Source: an uncultured Bacteroidales bacterium
GTDB lineage: Bacteria > Bacteroidota > Bacteroidia > Bacteroidales > UBA932
DNA length: 64,000 nucleotides
Assembly (NCBI GenBank): GCA_900316525.1
Contig: ONDF01000012.1
Coordinates: forward strand, 32,422 to 96,421
Reading direction: 5' to 3'
Notes under the pieces: model-generated
The model's database searches: none
Seen by the model: only the letters and a program-made list of their open reading frames with translations
What the model was told of the DNA's origin: nothing
Made by a program: the position numbers and the translations under genes
In this document: in pieces, positions 42,580-49,681 of the stretch
Numbering within the stretch: position 1 is the first letter of the stretch
Layout of the letters: the number at the start of each line of letters is the position of its first letter

Positions 42580-43170
42580 ATGAAACCGATCCCCTTTATA
42601 CTGATCGCATTGACCCTTATGAGCTGCGGAAACACCCCAAAGAATACGGAGGACCTCCGGGAGAAACCCTGGCAGGAGATCACCCCGACCGAGATCGACC
42701 TGAATCCGGTCCAAATGATCGACCAGGACTGGCTGGAAGTATCTGCCGGGAAGGAAGGGAACCTGAACTTGATGACGATTTCCTGGGGCTCCATCGGCGA
42801 ACTCTGGAACAAGCCCGTGTTCATCGTCTATGTGTCCACCAGCCGCTACACGCACAAGTTCATGGAAGAGAACGACTACTTCACGGTCACGCACTTCCCC
42901 GAATCGATGCGGGACAAGCTGGCCTATCTGGGCCGTGTCTCCGGACGGGACGAGGACAAGGTGGCCGGCGCCGGCCTCACCGTCGAATTCACGGAACTGG
43001 GCAACCCCATCTACGCGGAAGCGGACCTCGCCATCGAGTGCAAGAAGATCTACGGCCAGCAGTTCGACGCGGACCTGATGCCCGCCGAGCAGCGCCAGTG
43101 GTACGAGCACAACGGCCTCGGCATCCACTATATGTACATCGGCGAGATTGTCCACGTCTGGAAGAAATAA
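42580..43170 (+). CDS. Flavin-reductase-like split-barrel lipoprotein
   Basis: This 196-residue protein has a lipoprotein signal (LTLMSC) and a flavin reductase/FMN-binding split barrel: VSAGKEGNLNLMTISWGSIGELW, then VYVSTSRYTHKFMEENDYFTV. Cytoplasmic homologues reduce FMN with NAD(P)H. An exported one would need another donor, perhaps the flavodoxin lipoprotein encoded two genes upstream. It ends the run before the repeat-rich boundary of the accessory island. Confidence 0.82.
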   Translation: MKPIPFILIALTLMSCGNTPKNTEDLREKPWQEITPTEIDLNPVQMIDQDWLEVSAGKEGNLNLMTISWGSIGELWNKPVFIVYVSTSRYTHKFMEENDYFTVTHFPESMRDKLAYLGRVSGRDEDKVAGAGLTVEFTELGNPIYAEADLAIECKKIYGQQFDADLMPAEQRQWYEHNGLGIHYMYIGEIVHVWKK

Positions 43171-43206
43171 CCAGGTACAGGGTGCGAACAAAGCACGCTT
43201 TTTCCT

Positions 43207-43256
43207 CCGCGTTTACACATAATCGGCCTCAGAAGGCGGTGAAAGTGTAAACGCGG
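43207..43256. repeat. 50-bp inverted-end element, type a, copy 1
   Basis: The ends are CCGCGTTTACA and TGTAAACGCGG; the inside holds a small GCCT/AGGC hairpin. Total length is exactly 50 bp. Type b follows 33 bp later. Confidence 0.85.
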
Positions 43257-43289
43257 CATCGTCTTAGGCCGATATCGCTGTTTTCATTG

Positions 43290-43339
43290 CCGCGTTTACA
43301 AGAAAATGTCCACCCAGTGCGCTGGGATTGTAAACGCGG
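43290..43339. repeat. 50-bp inverted-end element, type b, copy 1
   Basis: It has the same 11-bp ends as type a but a different interior with a CCCAG/CTGGG hairpin. Length is again 50 bp. Confidence 0.85.
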
Positions 43340-43351
43340 ACGGGCGGCACG

Positions 43352-43387
43352 AAAAAAAAGCTGGCGCGTGATGCGTCAGCCTTTTTT
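43352..43387. terminator. Bidirectional terminator in the left boundary repeat
   Basis: An A-run, the stem GCTGGCGC/GCGTCAGC (one wobble) with loop GTGAT, and a T-run can stop transcripts from both the flavin-reductase gene and the membrane protein gene at 43471-44199. The same hairpin recurs at 49458-49493. Confidence 0.8.
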
Positions 43388-43470
43388 GTACCCGCAACCG
43401 GAGCAATATCGAACCAATTCCTGGAAGACCTGGAAAGGATTTGGGCGTTGAGGAATGTGATTCCGAATTC
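43388..43470. repeat. tRNA-3'-end-like repeat, copy 1
   Basis: About 80 bp starting GTACCCGCAACCGGAG is repeated with about 80% identity at 44453-44540. On the minus strand it contains GGTTCGATA and ends GCGGGTAC, like the 3' end of the tRNA-Arg at 49495-49566. No complete cloverleaf is present. Confidence 0.5.
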
Positions 43471-44199
43471 CTATCTCATATAACCCTCAACCCGATAAAC
43501 CTTTTCCATCACTTTCCTTTCATCCCCGGTCTTGGCGTCCCGGTGCCAGACCTCGATACGTGCGGCATAATAGTCTTCCCAGTCGCCTTCGGAAATGACA
43601 AACCTTTTTTTCTCGACCAGCTTGGAGAAGGAAGGTTTTGCATCGATGTGGACGGTGGTTTCATCCGGCAGTCTTTCTTCCGATAGTGGACAGTTCTCGG
43701 TCACTTCATAACAACGAAGGAAGACATCACCAGCTGGGAGTGTGCCGTAGGAGAAGTCATAATAGTACACTCCCCTATCGCCCCATATCTGAAGGAAAGA
43801 AGATACGTCCAAAGAATCCATCTCCACAGACGAAAATGTATCCCTAAGGTAATCACTCTCTGGACGCTCAATAGGAAGGTAATATTCAAGCCCATCAGGA
43901 ATGGGATGCTTTTTCCCAAATCCATCGGGGCCGGTCATGGCACCTATGACAAGCGGGAACCAAAGCAGGCAGATGATGCCAACGGTAAGAGCAAATGACA
44001 ACAAGCATTTCCACCATTTCTTGTTCACGAGCAAGACGACCCAAGACGCGATAAGACAAATCAGTACCAAAAGCAACAAAAAGCCGACAATACTCTCCAA
44101 TACAGTCGGTTCGTGGGTAAACAAGAACCCCAACCCCAACAGGCAGAGGAACAACAATATGGGAAGGGCCCACCAATAATTGAGGATAAGACGCTTCAT
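43471..44199 (-). CDS. Membrane protein of unknown function
   Basis: This 242-residue protein has three hydrophobic segments in the first 90 residues (about 8-27, 35-57, 63-85) and a soluble C-terminal region of about 150 residues, probably extracytoplasmic. Base composition is lower in GC than the flanking PUL. The ATG at 44199 was chosen because TATCTTTG (44212 to 44205) ends 5 nt before it. No family recognised. It lies between two copies of the tRNA-like repeat. Confidence 0.7.
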   Translation of the reverse strand: MKRLILNYWWALPILLFLCLLGLGFLFTHEPTVLESIVGFLLLLVLICLIASWVVLLVNKKWWKCLLSFALTVGIICLLWFPLVIGAMTGPDGFGKKHPIPDGLEYYLPIERPESDYLRDTFSSVEMDSLDVSSFLQIWGDRGVYYYDFSYGTLPAGDVFLRCYEVTENCPLSEERLPDETTVHIDAKPSFSKLVEKKRFVISEGDWEDYYAARIEVWHRDAKTGDERKVMEKVYRVEGYMR

Positions 44200-44578
44200 A
44201 CATACAAAGATATGCATTCTCTACGTTTACACAAAATCGACCTTATACTTATATAGGTTTACCGACCTGGAACCGTTATTATCACATTCACCTGATTATC
44301 AACCACTTACAAAAGAGCTGGTTCCCAACCCCACTGGCCCTATACAGAGGGGATTTCGGAGGGCGTAGCCCGACGCAGGGAAGTTTGAGGGGGTCCGCCC
44401 CCCTCAATGAATAAAACAGGAAAGACTGGCGCGCATGCGTCAGTCTTTCCTAGTACCCGCAACCGGAGTAATACCGAACCAATTCCTCGAAGGCTTGGAA
44501 AGAATCTGGAGCCTGAGGGATGTGATTCCACTGTCCTAATCTTTTTCTTTGATCTTGTCCCCCCTCCTTTCTTCGCTG
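44200..44578. repeat. Gene-free stretch with repeat remnants and a strong hairpin
   Basis: At 44222-44240 a half copy of the 50-bp element is recognisable (ACGTTTACACAAAATCG). At 44418-44451 a 15-bp hairpin AGGAAAGACTGGCGC/GCGTCAGTCTTTCCT (one mismatch) corresponds to the terminator hairpins at 43352 and 49458 but lacks their T-run. The second tRNA-like repeat follows at 44453-44540. No convincing gene was seen. Confidence 0.6.
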
Positions 44579-44965
44579 TCACACGGTTTCGACAAGAACT
44601 AAAGGGATACTTTCTGTTTTAGACATTCTCTCGAGCCACCTATTGATGATGTCCTTTTCATCTGTGGATGGCTGTTTAAGCCTGAGTCTTTCTGCACCAC
44701 TTATGATGACGGCACGAACAAACTTACGGTGAATCAGACCACATACTTTCTTGATCACAACGGATACATCGGGATTCTTCTGATTGAGAAACTCAATGAG
44801 TTCTTTTCGCTCGTCGAGAGAGAGGCAAAGCACCTTGGTGTTCCACTTGTTTCGCAGGTCAATAGCCATTTCAGCAACAATAATAGGAGCACTGAATTCA
44901 CTGGCGCCAATCCGTTTTACTGAGCCATTTTCATAACCGGGGATTTGAGTGATTATTTCTGTCAT
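44579..44965 (-). CDS. Small RecA/DnaB-like protein lacking a Walker A motif
   Basis: This 128-residue protein resembles part of a DnaB-type RecA core. KVLCLSLDERKEL aligns with the VLFFSLEM strand, AVIISGAERLRL with the Walker B strand (IVDYLQLM), and DIINRWLERMSKTESIPLVLVET with the following helix and strand. Where the P-loop GxxxxGKT should be, it reads GASEFSAP, so ATP binding is unlikely. The alignment is by eye. It lies 55 nt downstream of the nuclease gene, same strand, with a TACTTTTG box (44990 to 44983) 17 nt before the ATG. Confidence 0.6.
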   Translation of the reverse strand: MTEIITQIPGYENGSVKRIGASEFSAPIIVAEMAIDLRNKWNTKVLCLSLDERKELIEFLNQKNPDVSVVIKKVCGLIHRKFVRAVIISGAERLRLKQPSTDEKDIINRWLERMSKTESIPLVLVETV

Positions 44966-45020
44966 ATCTTATTTTTTTTCGACAAAAGTAATCGCGGCTT
45001 CGGCAAAATTATGGCAGATA

Positions 45021-45824
45021 CTATAAATAATACTGTTCCTTAATCCTTGAATAATAAGGAGAATTCTCAAGCTTTCCGATGATATCGTTGTACTTGAGTG
45101 CCTCAAAACTGAAATTGGGGAAATCAAGATGCACGGTAATGAAATCATTCAGCAGAATCTCACAACGGCCGGCTTCTTCCCTAATGGTCTTTCTCCGTGA
45201 ATCAAACTCTGCTTTGACTTCATCGACAAAGATATCAGTAAAACCATCCGGCATGTCCCAAGTGATGCTGCAAAGCTTAACTTTCTTATTCTCATAGAAC
45301 TTGGGACACTTCCACATATCCTTGGATATCGCCAATAAATGTCGGCAGAGTTGTGTAACGTTAAAGTACTTGAAATCTTTAGCTTTAGAGAAAAGATCTA
45401 TCCACGACAGAGGAGAATCCTTGGTGTTTTTGGAATACTTCGATGCGAACATGTATGCGTCACGCGGAGTCTCATTCCCAGAATAATAGGGTTCCAGAAA
45501 CTTGGATTCTATAAAGGTGATCGTGTCATGTTCTCTGACGACCACATCAATGTTGGCAGGACGACCATATCTTAACGGTCTCTGTTTTTGCCACTCAAAC
45601 TCAACTGAGGAATCCGGGTGACACAATTCATATGCCCGCCAGAAGTTGACGGCCAAACCAGCAGAAGAATTGATTTGCCGCATCTCTGATTCGGGGTTTC
45701 CACTACCTTCTTTCAGTGCCTGCATCTGGGCATCTGAAGGCTGACAGATTAAACCGATCAAGAAAGGTTTCCCACACTCAATAAGTCTTTCAGTTAAAAG
45801 CTTATATGCATCCATATAACTCAC
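45021..45824 (-). CDS. PD-(D/E)XK nuclease-like protein (PGN_0703-type restriction endonuclease family likely)
   Basis: This 267-residue cytoplasmic protein has the core D93 (NIDVVV), then E106-S-K108 (TITFIESKF), which fits the PD-(D/E)XK catalytic signature in the right strand context. SSAGLAVNFWRAYE before it is typical of the PGN_0703-like family as I recall it. GC content is lower than in the PUL. It overlaps the end of the WYL regulator gene by 23 bp, so the two are translated together. A defence role is suggested by this pairing; no methyltransferase is present. Confidence 0.75.
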   Translation of the reverse strand: MSYMDAYKLLTERLIECGKPFLIGLICQPSDAQMQALKEGSGNPESEMRQINSSAGLAVNFWRAYELCHPDSSVEFEWQKQRPLRYGRPANIDVVVREHDTITFIESKFLEPYYSGNETPRDAYMFASKYSKNTKDSPLSWIDLFSKAKDFKYFNVTQLCRHLLAISKDMWKCPKFYENKKVKLCSITWDMPDGFTDIFVDEVKAEFDSRRKTIREEAGRCEILLNDFITVHLDFPNFSFEALKYNDIIGKLENSPYYSRIKEQYYL

Positions 45825-46716
45825 TTAGTTTAACTATTTGTTCTTTGACTGCGTCTCTTAACTTCATTGGCTCCAGCACTTCCACACTATCTCCAAACGA
45901 CAGAATATCCTGCTTGAAGTCATAGTCAGGAGCCAGGTAATAAGAGAAGATGCTATAGCCGCGTTTGGTCTCAATTTCCTCCTGGCTACTATGAAGCGGA
46001 AGAGAACGAAAATACTGCACCTGCTTCCCATAAACCTTCAGTAAGACCTTCTCCCGTTTCATATCCCGATACTTCCTGACTCCGTATAAGGACCGGAACC
46101 ACGCCTTCGCATCAAGATCCTCTGGCATCTTGAAAGAATCCTGCATCACATCTACATCCAGCATCCGGTCAAGGGCATACATGTGAGGTTTGGTATCCCC
46201 ATCGTATTCTTTATGCCCATACAAATACCATCTACGTTTGAACTCGCGGATGAAATATGGTTCAAGTTCGTAGGTCATTTCCTCTTTCATCTTATAGCCT
46301 TGGTACCTCACTTTCAATTTCCGGTTATCGCGGATAGCCTGAATGATTGTGGTCAAGAACTGGTGACTGGAGGGAACGTTCTCAAAGAAGATTCGGTCCT
46401 TCATGCCTGCACTTTCGTTCAGAAGGGAATTCAGGCTCAGGGCATCAAGCATCCAGGCTCTGATACCTTGACCATCCAAATCCTCGCTATTCTCAATGCT
46501 ATATTTATTGTTTCGCCGGTCGCAGACTATATCAATACCAAAGATATCGGCAATCGCTGCCACATGGTTTGAGAAGGTGCGAGTAGCAAGTTCCTTTCCA
46601 TCTTCATTGACGGAACTCCTCGTCCATAAATCCTTGATTTCTTGCAAGGTAAGAGGGCCACGACTCTGAAGTGTTTCCAAGAGCCAGATGTATGATTTGA
46701 AGTAATTCTTTGCCAT
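45802..46716 (-). CDS. WYL-domain transcriptional regulator
   Basis: This 304-residue regulator has an N-terminal winged-helix region (about 1-80) and a WYL domain (about 125-215; YELEPYFIREFKRRWYLYGHKE) followed by the C-terminal WCX extension. WYL regulators bind nucleic acid or nucleotide signals and often govern phage-defence genes. The ATG at 46716 lies 9 nt after TATCTTTG (46733 to 46726). The ATG at 46749 lies upstream of that box and is not plausible. It drives the nuclease gene it overlaps. Confidence 0.85.
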   Translation of the reverse strand: MAKNYFKSYIWLLETLQSRGPLTLQEIKDLWTRSSVNEDGKELATRTFSNHVAAIADIFGIDIVCDRRNNKYSIENSEDLDGQGIRAWMLDALSLNSLLNESAGMKDRIFFENVPSSHQFLTTIIQAIRDNRKLKVRYQGYKMKEEMTYELEPYFIREFKRRWYLYGHKEYDGDTKPHMYALDRMLDVDVMQDSFKMPEDLDAKAWFRSLYGVRKYRDMKREKVLLKVYGKQVQYFRSLPLHSSQEEIETKRGYSIFSYYLAPDYDFKQDILSFGDSVEVLEPMKLRDAVKEQIVKLSELYGCI

Positions 46717-46835
46717 AACTAATTGCAAAGATAGGAAAAGCATCGGCAAAAAAAAGGCAGAAGCAAAAAGAATGCATCTGCTAGATTCTTGCCGCTTCTC
46801 AACAGACCTTTGCCTTCAAGATAACAAGCAACAAT

Positions 46836-47423
46836 ATGGAAATCAAACAACTGGAACCGAAAGATAAAGTTCTTACCTTCTTTGGCGAAATAAAGAGCAA
46901 TACGGTCGAAAACACGATCAAAGACATTGTGAAGATCAACCTCGCAGACAGAGACTACATCAATAAATGTAATCAGTGGGCGATAGACAATGGGCAGGAA
47001 CCATTCCCCGTCCGGCTTAACCCAATAGAACTATATCTTTCCACCCAGGGAGGAACCTGCTATGATGGGATAGCGCTTCATGATGTAATTGCAGCATCTA
47101 CCACCCCCCTGGAAGTAATCTGCTCTGGAAAGATTATGTCGATGGGTGTGATCGTCGCTTTGGGAGCCAACGTTCGCAAGGCTTATAAGAACACAACGTT
47201 CATGATCCACTAGGTTCAAGGTCTTACCATAGGGTCGCTTCGTGAAATGGAAGATACCCTGGCAGAAGTCGGCCGTATCAATAGAATGCTCTTCAAGATC
47301 ATCCAAGATAAAACCAAGGTCTCGGAAGAGCAGCTCAATGATGTCCTGAACAACAAGAAAGACTGGTTCTTGACAGCAGATGAAGCCTTGAGCCTGGGAA
47401 TATTGACAGAGATCATCTTGTGA
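46836..47423 (+). pseudogene. ClpP-like serine protease interrupted by an in-frame TAG
   Basis: Codons 1-125 and 127-195 together make one ClpP-fold protein of normal length. S102 (SMGVI), H125 (TFMIH) and D176 (KKDWFLTADEALSLGI) fit the Ser-His-Asp triad with ClpP-like spacing, and STQGGTCYDGIALHDVI matches the ClpP SPGG region. A TAG at 47211-47213, directly after the catalytic His, splits the frame; CAG (Gln) is the likely ancestral codon. Either the gene is dead or the stop is read through. It is divergent from the WYL gene, with 119 bp between the starts. A sequencing error is possible. Confidence 0.8.
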
Positions 47424-47438
47424 ATCATGTAGCTTAAT

Positions 47439-47488
47439 CCGCGTTTACAGAGAATCGCCCTTAGATGGCAGTGCAAGTGTAAACGCGG
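47439..47488. repeat. 50-bp inverted-end element, type a-like, copy 2
   Basis: CCGCGTTTACA and TGTAAACGCGG flank a 28-bp interior related to type a (ATCG, then GGCAGTGCAAG). It lies between the ClpP-like pseudogene and the convergent lipoprotein gene. Confidence 0.85.
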
Positions 47489-47494
47489 ACGGGG

Positions 47495-49225
47495 TCAATA
47501 CTTGACAACCACGTCCGTCAAGGAGATGCAACCGGACTCGTTGATGGGCTTTCCGGCGCAGGAGTCATCGGCGTAAAGCCGGAAAAGAAACGTTGCTTCA
47601 CGCAACAGGCTACTCAAATCCTTCTCTGATTCGAGCTGCATAGTGAGATGGACAGAAGAAGTTCCACTTGCCAGAGAAGGGGGCAGGAGGACCTTATCCC
47701 AGGTACAAGTAATACCCGGGTTGACAACGATGTCTTTCAGTTCGAAGAAGAACGGAAGCGTGGATGTCAATGTCCCTTCCAGAATGGCTTTATGCAGAGG
47801 GGCGTCCTCCTTGAATATGTCTCTCGGGAAATAAACCGTGAGTCCTGTCAGAGCGGAGAAATCATTCCCGGCCTGGAGAGGCGTGGTGACTTGTCCAGTC
47901 AACCTGAAATACGCCTCTTCGAAATCGCTGACCTTTATGTCGATGATCTCATCGGGGTCTCTTTCAACCCGGAGATTGGTGAAGCGGATGTCGTCCGGAT
48001 CTCCGGCGAAGAGGCTTGCGAGCCCATCGACCTGAAGGGAGACATGTTCCTGATAGTCCGGGAATTCCGAGCCCGGGAAGCTGACCGGAAACCGGTCGTA
48101 CTCGCTGAGGAAGATCGTTTTTTCACAGACCCCTTCATAGCTCCAATTGGCACGGTCGGCAGCGAATGGTAACGCTTCGATAGGGCTGTCGTCTCCAAAG
48201 GGTATCGAATGGAGGACCTCTCCATTCTTATAAGATGCGACGGTCCCACGGAGCCGGACATGGAACGGGCTTTTATTCAAGAAGTCCAGCCGTATCCGCG
48301 TGTCATATAAGTGGATGTTCGAGGAACCCTCCTGGAACAGGAAAGGCCGGATCTGCAAGTTATAATGATAGGAAATATCCGGAACGGTGTACGCCGAGGG
48401 AAGGTTGAACAGTCCTTTTGCCCGAAGAAGGGCGCCCTCATGCGCGAAGGAGAAGGAAAAATCCAGATGGTCAGGCCATTCCCGGCCTTCCTTCAAGCTT
48501 TTTTTCTCCAGATGCAGCGTTCCACTGATCGTAAGATTCGAGTCCATACGGATGGCTCGATCCGGCAGCGACTGACACTCGTCCGAGACTTCGAAGGAGG
48601 CGGCCATGGAAACATCCTCATGGGAAGGTCCATAATACTGGACGTAGAATCGATATCCATTCCCTTCCGGCATGACATTGAGATCCTCGGGGTCGGGAGA
48701 CATGCATGGCGGAAGATAGAGCCGGATATCCGGAATGATAGTGATGAAAGGCAGATCCTCCCCAAAATCATATCGAAATTCACCCCGCTGGTACAGTCCG
48801 ATTTCGAACAGGCGCTTGTAGACATCGGGTACAGCGTCAGCAGACAAAGACCATGGAACCTCGAAAGAAAAAGGGACATCCATCGACGCGGCCTCTCCGA
48901 TGGGCGGGATATCGATCCTCACGGTCTTCTCCGCTCCTCCTTGCATCGAGAAACCAAGGAGGTCGTCGTTCCTCATCCAAAGGCTCCGCGCCGTGCTTTC
49001 CTTTCCCAGCTGAATCTTCAGATCTCCCTTTTCATCCGGGACAACCCAATCGGACATATTATAGTAGTCGCTCCGCCGGAAGATCTCTTTCGCGTCCAGC
49101 GTTTCATGGAACTCCCCCAGGGGTAAGGTCGTAATAGAGGATGGCACCTGCTTTTCCTCGCAGGATAGCAGCAACAGGAGCGTCGCACCAACGACGAGAT
49201 ATAGGATGGAATGCTTTCTCCGCAT
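47495..49225 (-). CDS. Large lipoprotein of unknown function
   Basis: This 576-residue lipoprotein (LLLLLSC, Cys near 22) is rich in beta-strand patterns across its length, with repeated immunoglobulin-like stretches such as ISGTLHLEKKSL, VRLRGTVASYKNG and LTGQVTTPLQAG. It may be a surface beta-sandwich array. No family recognised. A TATCTTTG box lies at 49265 to 49258, 32 nt before the ATG. It lies between two 50-bp elements at the right end of the island. Confidence 0.75.
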   Translation of the reverse strand: MRRKHSILYLVVGATLLLLLSCEEKQVPSSITTLPLGEFHETLDAKEIFRRSDYYNMSDWVVPDEKGDLKIQLGKESTARSLWMRNDDLLGFSMQGGAEKTVRIDIPPIGEAASMDVPFSFEVPWSLSADAVPDVYKRLFEIGLYQRGEFRYDFGEDLPFITIIPDIRLYLPPCMSPDPEDLNVMPEGNGYRFYVQYYGPSHEDVSMAASFEVSDECQSLPDRAIRMDSNLTISGTLHLEKKSLKEGREWPDHLDFSFSFAHEGALLRAKGLFNLPSAYTVPDISYHYNLQIRPFLFQEGSSNIHLYDTRIRLDFLNKSPFHVRLRGTVASYKNGEVLHSIPFGDDSPIEALPFAADRANWSYEGVCEKTIFLSEYDRFPVSFPGSEFPDYQEHVSLQVDGLASLFAGDPDDIRFTNLRVERDPDEIIDIKVSDFEEAYFRLTGQVTTPLQAGNDFSALTGLTVYFPRDIFKEDAPLHKAILEGTLTSTLPFFFELKDIVVNPGITCTWDKVLLPPSLASGTSSVHLTMQLESEKDLSSLLREATFLFRLYADDSCAGKPINESGCISLTDVVVKY

Positions 49226-49312
49226 ATAGTTATCTGTCCATTTACATCAAGTAAAATCAAAGATAACAATAATCTTGCAAGAGTGTTCTAAAAAAAGCCA
49301 GGCTTTATTCCT

Positions 49313-49362
49313 CCGCGTTTACACATAATCGGCCTCAGAAGGCAGTGCAAGTGTAAACGCGG
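49313..49362. repeat. 50-bp inverted-end element, type a, copy 3
   Basis: Almost identical to the copy at 43207-43256. Same ends, same inner hairpin. Confidence 0.85.
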
Positions 49363-49395
49363 CACCGCTTTGGGCCGATTTCGCCGATTTCCTTG

Positions 49396-49445
49396 CCACG
49401 TTTACAAGAAAATGACCACCCTGTGCGCTGGGATTGTAAACGCGG
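49396..49445. repeat. 50-bp inverted-end element, type b, copy 2
   Basis: Almost identical to the copy at 43290-43339; the left end reads CCACGTTTACA. Spacing to the type a copy is again 33 bp. Confidence 0.82.
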
Positions 49446-49457
49446 ACGGGCGGCACG

Positions 49458-49493
49458 AAAAAAAGGCTGGCGCGTGATGCGTCAGCCTTTTTT
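49458..49493. terminator. Terminator downstream of tRNA-Arg
   Basis: The stem GGCTGGCGC/GCGTCAGCC (one wobble) with loop GTGAT lies between an A-run and a T-run, so it works in both directions. On the minus strand it begins 2 nt after the tRNA. Confidence 0.85.
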
Positions 49494-49494
49494 G

Positions 49495-49566
49495 TACCCC
49501 CGCTCGGAATCGAACCGGGACCGTCAGAACCGGAATCTGAAATTCTATCCTTTAAACTACAGGGGC
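49495..49566 (-). tRNA. tRNA-Arg (anticodon CCG)
   Basis: On the minus strand the acceptor GCCCCTG pairs with CGGGGGT (two G-U pairs); the anticodon stem TCAGA/TCTGA holds the loop TTCCGGT with anticodon CCG; the T loop is TTCGATT. One C-A mismatch occurs in the T stem. CCA is not encoded. A -7 box TAACTTTG lies at 49593 to 49586. Confidence 0.88.
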
Positions 49567-49681
49567 ATTCCCGGTTAAGGGATTGCAAAGTTAACAATTT
49601 TCGTTGATTTGCAAGCAATCTTTCCGGATTTTTCGCGGGCCGGGCCCCATGCCCTGCCCCGGGCAGGGCCCATCGCCCAGC

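Noticed and set aside
43388..43470. Possible functional tRNA after the left terminator hairpin
   Set aside because: Only the T-loop and 3' acceptor resemble a tRNA. No matching 5' acceptor arm or anticodon stem could be drawn.
49651..49669. Perfect GC palindrome GCCCTGCCCCGGGCAGGGC as terminator of the GH43 fusion gene
   Set aside because: No T-run follows on either strand, so a rho-independent terminator cannot be claimed.
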